A stretch of DNA of 18,230 bases from Angelakisella sp. (GTDB lineage: Bacteria > Bacillota > Clostridia > Oscillospirales > Ruminococcaceae). The translations under genes were made by a program, and so were the position numbers. The stretch spans positions 1-18,230 of the forward strand of contig JAHHTQ010000036.1 in the NCBI GenBank assembly GCA_020024555.1, in the 5' to 3' direction. Shown in pieces: positions 16,275 to 18,230 of the stretch. Numbering within the stretch: position 1 is the first letter of the stretch; the number at the start of each line of letters is the position of its first letter. A model generated the notes under the pieces. The model saw nothing but the letters and a program-made list of their open reading frames with translations, had not been told where the DNA came from and did no database searches.

Positions 16275-16295
16275 CTGACCAATTTATTGACCAAT
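16275..16295 (+). repeat. Second pair of arm-like repeats near the right end
   Basis: CTGACCAAT (16275-16283) and TTGACCAAT (16287-16295) show the same 12-bp period and orientation as the pair at 13016-13036. They sit about 140 bp inside the right boundary of element 1, opposite the left pair about 110 bp inside its left boundary. Confidence 0.55.
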
Positions 16296-16410
16296 TCTGC
16301 AATCGCTTTAAAGTTTTTATGTGCTTAATACCACTCTTAACCTTCTGAATTTTGCCGATTTTTGTATAAAAAAGCGTTGTAAACATTGATTATAAAGGCT
16401 TTTACATAGG

Positions 16411-16639
<229 letters not shown>

Positions 16640-16693
16640 AAAGTTTTTATTTTGTTTTGTAATCTATTAGAAAAATTGAATAGGTGTCACACT

Positions 16694-16861
16694 TTATTTC
16701 TTTTTGAATTGGTAATACCATCCTCCAAATGCAAGACCAAACACCATAGGAACAACTATGTATCCTGCAGTCACAGTGCCGTGATTCATCAGGACATAAG
16801 CTGCTCCCAAGAATGTTAGGATAATAAAAGTTATAGTAAGTACTAACAGTATATTTTTCAT
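16694..16861 (-). CDS. 55-residue two-helix membrane protein, cargo of element 2
   Basis: This small gene encodes a 55-residue protein with two hydrophobic segments (about 3-25 and 31-48), a short polar turn (MNHGTVTAGY) between them and a basic end (QFKKK). AAAGGAG lies seven bases before the ATG at 16861; an in-frame ATG at 16867 is too close to that site. It follows the VOC gene on the same strand with about 68 bases between, so the two are probably co-transcribed. I do not recognise the family. Small two-helix proteins in mobile elements can be toxin, holin-like or transporter-helper proteins; none of these is shown. Coding is supported by the ribosome site and the clean helix-turn-helix hydrophobic pattern. 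Confidence 0.7.
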   Translation of the reverse strand: MKNILLVLTITFIILTFLGAAYVLMNHGTVTAGYIVVPMVFGLAFGGWYYQFKKK

Positions 16862-16929
16862 AAACATACTCCTTTCATTACCTGTTAAGAAATTTTACTT
16901 CTATTTACTTTTTGGATTATTGAAATTTG

Positions 16930-17319
16930 TCAATTTGTAAATCTCAATAAATACCCATTGGGATCTTGAATCAAGAATTCTTTTTGTTCTACGCATTTGT
17001 CGTTGACACGGTAATAAGAGATTTTCAAATCCCTATAAAGTTCCGTTTGTTCTTCTTTTAATTTCTTATATAAGTAGTCAATTTCATCTACTTCAATAGA
17101 AAAATTTACACCTTGTCCCAACGGGTATCGCATTTCACCCATATTCCATCCATCGCTGTGGATCTGCTCAAACATAAATTGACTTCCTTCAAAAGACATA
17201 AAAACGAACATATCTTCAGGTCTTTCATAGATTATTTCAAAACCTATCTTTTTATAAAATGCGATTGTTTGCCCAATATCAAAGACGGAAAGCTCAGGTA
17301 TCATTTTATTAAAATTCAT
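16930..17319 (-). CDS. VOC-family protein, bleomycin-resistance/glyoxalase-like
   Basis: This 129-residue protein has the paired beta-alpha-beta-beta-beta repeats of the vicinal oxygen chelate fold. IPELSVFDIGQTIAFYKKIGFEIIYE opens the first repeat and a FSIEVDEIDYLYKKLKEE segment the second; the end, FLIQDPNGYLLRFTN, is the typical close of bleomycin-resistance and glyoxalase-like members. Drug-binding members sequester bleomycin-type antibiotics as dimers; other members are metal enzymes. A complete metal ligand set is not evident, which favours binding over catalysis, but the ligand is unknown. AAGGAG is well spaced before the ATG. It fills the slot held by the metallopeptidase in element 1. 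Confidence 0.82.
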   Translation of the reverse strand: MNFNKMIPELSVFDIGQTIAFYKKIGFEIIYERPEDMFVFMSFEGSQFMFEQIHSDGWNMGEMRYPLGQGVNFSIEVDEIDYLYKKLKEEQTELYRDLKISYYRVNDKCVEQKEFLIQDPNGYLLRFTN

Positions 17320-17456
17320 ATTTTAAATTCTCCTTATCTGCTATATGTATTTTGATTTATCTAACATTTTTCTTTTCTCAATCTTACCACTAAAAACACA
17401 GTTTGTCTATAAACTCTTTTTATAAAATACAAAATAAAATCTAATAAAAAACACAT

Positions 17457-17478
17457 AAGCCACCTTCACAGATGGCTT
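17457..17478 (-). terminator. Terminator after the truncated integrase, element 2
   Basis: The 22-base hairpin is identical to that at 13888-13909 (9-bp stem, GTGA loop on the minus strand). Together with flanking similarity from about 17361 it shows that the two elements are homologous up to the cargo slot. Confidence 0.6.
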
Positions 17479-17500
17479 TGTTATCGTTATATTCTACTTT

Positions 17501-17676
17501 TTATCCTACTGCACCTGTCAGTATGCTACTCATCGTGTTCGCTGCTTTTACTTGTGATTCTGTGGTTACATGAGTGTAAGTATCAAGTGTAAATCCCGCT
17601 GAAAAGTGTCCCAACATTCCCGATACTGTTTTTACGTCAACTCCGTTTTGCAAGGCAAGTGTTGCGAATGTATGCC
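17501..17676 (-). pseudogene. Truncated integrase, C-terminal part only (element 2)
   Basis: The frame matches residues 327-383 of the element 1 integrase closely, from the second His of HDLRH to the SILTGAVG end. It keeps the LGH and catalytic Tyr region. Similarity stops abruptly at about 17676, after the His codon; the next codon changes and a stop follows. The missing part includes the catalytic R222, H323 and R326, so this copy cannot be active. It is either interrupted by insertion of the following element or left after a deletion. Confidence 0.9.
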
Positions 17677-17971
17677 CTTACGGTATAATTACGACAAACC
17701 GGAAAAGCCCCGTAGAATCAAGGGTTTTGAGGTATTCAGCCTGATTTTTCATCCTTTTCCAAACTGAGAAATCAACCTGAAAAACAGTCTAATCGTAGGG
17801 GGTGTTACATTAACGACAAATAATTAGCAGAAATCTTCTCAAGACCTTTGCTTCAAAACACAACAGAATTTGGAATTTCAAGAAAGCCGTCACATTTAAG
17901 TGGCGGCTTTTTCTATATCCAAATCTGACTGTAAAGTACATGGCAACACGAACAGAAACGAGGTGATTGTT
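17677..17971. other. Left end of a third, more GC-rich mobile element
   Basis: Base composition changes at the junction. No full gene is visible before 17972. The stretch contains a short open frame without a start (17678-17767), a hairpin terminator (17883-17910) and a ribosome site GAGGTG (17960-17965). The following ParA gene suggests a conjugative or plasmid-derived element of the Tn1549 kind common in Firmicutes; that comparison rests on the ParA gene and is inference. Confidence 0.55.
17883..17910 (+). terminator. Hairpin terminator upstream of the ParA gene
   Basis: AAAGCCGTCAC (17883-17893) pairs with GTGGCGGCTTT (17900-17910), 11 bp with one G-T pair and a 6-base loop, followed by more T. 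It would stop plus-strand transcription entering from outside the element. Confidence 0.7.
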
Positions 17972-18230
17972 ATGAACACACAAATTATCGCTATCGCCAA
18001 CCAAAAGGGCGGCGTTGGCAAGACAACCACTTGTGCTAACCTGGGGATCGGTTTGGCACAGGAAGGAAAGAAAGTCCTATTGATAGACAGCGACCCACAG
18101 GGCAGCTTATCCATCAGCTTAGGCAATCCTCAACCGGACAAACTGCCCTTCACCTTATCCGATGCAATGGCAAAAATCCTTACCGACCAGCCTATCATCC
18201 CCGGCGAAGGCATCCTGCATCACCCGGAAG
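17972..18230 (+). CDS. ParA-family ATPase, 5' part only
   Basis: The first 86 codons of a ParA/Soj-type partition ATPase are present; the gene runs past the window end. The deviant Walker A motif KGGVGKTT (12-19) carries the second lysine at K12 and the P-loop lysine at K17. The Walker A' motif DSDPQGS (39-45) follows. Such proteins keep plasmids or circular integrative-element intermediates through division, working with a ParB partner. AGGTG lies six bases before the ATG. Codon use is visibly richer in G/C than in the host genes to the left, a sign of separate origin. Confidence 0.92.
   Translation, partial: MNTQIIAIANQKGGVGKTTTCANLGIGLAQEGKKVLLIDSDPQGSLSISLGNPQPDKLPFTLSDAMAKILTDQPIIPGEGILHHPE

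Noticed and set aside
17678..17767. 29-codon plus-strand open frame at the left end of the third element
   Set aside because: It has no start codon in view and no ribosome site; it may be the tail of a gene joined in the circular form, but this cannot be shown.

Overview
The window reads as a low-GC Gram-positive chromosome, most likely an anaerobic gut-type member of the Clostridia. The support is AT-rich intergenic DNA, AGGAGG-type ribosome sites, consensus sigma-A promoters, a CsoR/CopA copper module, a GH36 alpha-galactosidase and a typical Firmicutes mobile-element complement. Genus cannot be fixed from the sequence.

Chromosomal part (1-12948). A GH36 alpha-galactosidase (433-2787) is followed by an exported lipoprotein flavoreductase with an FMN-binding domain and an FAD domain (3121-4944), which ends at a near-perfect hairpin terminator. 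On the minus strand lie a small membrane-anchored protein of unknown role with its own consensus promoter (5021-5419) and a two-gene copper operon, copA then csoR, with a 4-bp overlap and a 21-bp CsoR-type palindrome just downstream of the copA promoter. Divergent from copA is a plus-strand four-gene operon (8374-12754): a GT2/GtrA fusion, a phosphodiester glycosidase-family membrane protein, an unknown membrane-anchored protein and an exported PIG-L/LmbE-type deacetylase. Together they look like an uncharacterised cassette that builds or trims an envelope glycan. The deacetylase gene appears to have lost its ATG and may start at ATA or ATT.

Mobile part (12904-18230). An initiator tRNA-fMet gene (12872-12948) is the attachment site of very small integrative elements. 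A 221-bp direct repeat (12904-13124 and 16419-16639, one mismatch) starts in the tRNA anticodon loop and defines a 3,515-bp element holding a HTH/replication-initiator-like gene, a tyrosine integrase and an ImmA/IrrE-like metallopeptidase cargo gene. A second related element follows in tandem. It has the same end sequence and a related integrase, but different cargo (a VOC/bleomycin-resistance-like protein and a 55-aa membrane protein missed by length-limited ORF calling). Its integrase is cut at the HxLRH motif (about 17676), where a third, more GC-rich element with a ParA-type gene begins and runs off the window.

The most unusual material is this nested tRNA-fMet island. It shows two tandem mini-elements with an exchangeable cargo slot, an 8-bp inverted core repeat around the anticodon-loop crossover, paired 12-bp-period repeats near both ends that resemble integrase arm sites, and a LexA/SOS-type box inside the promoter of the initiator-like gene.
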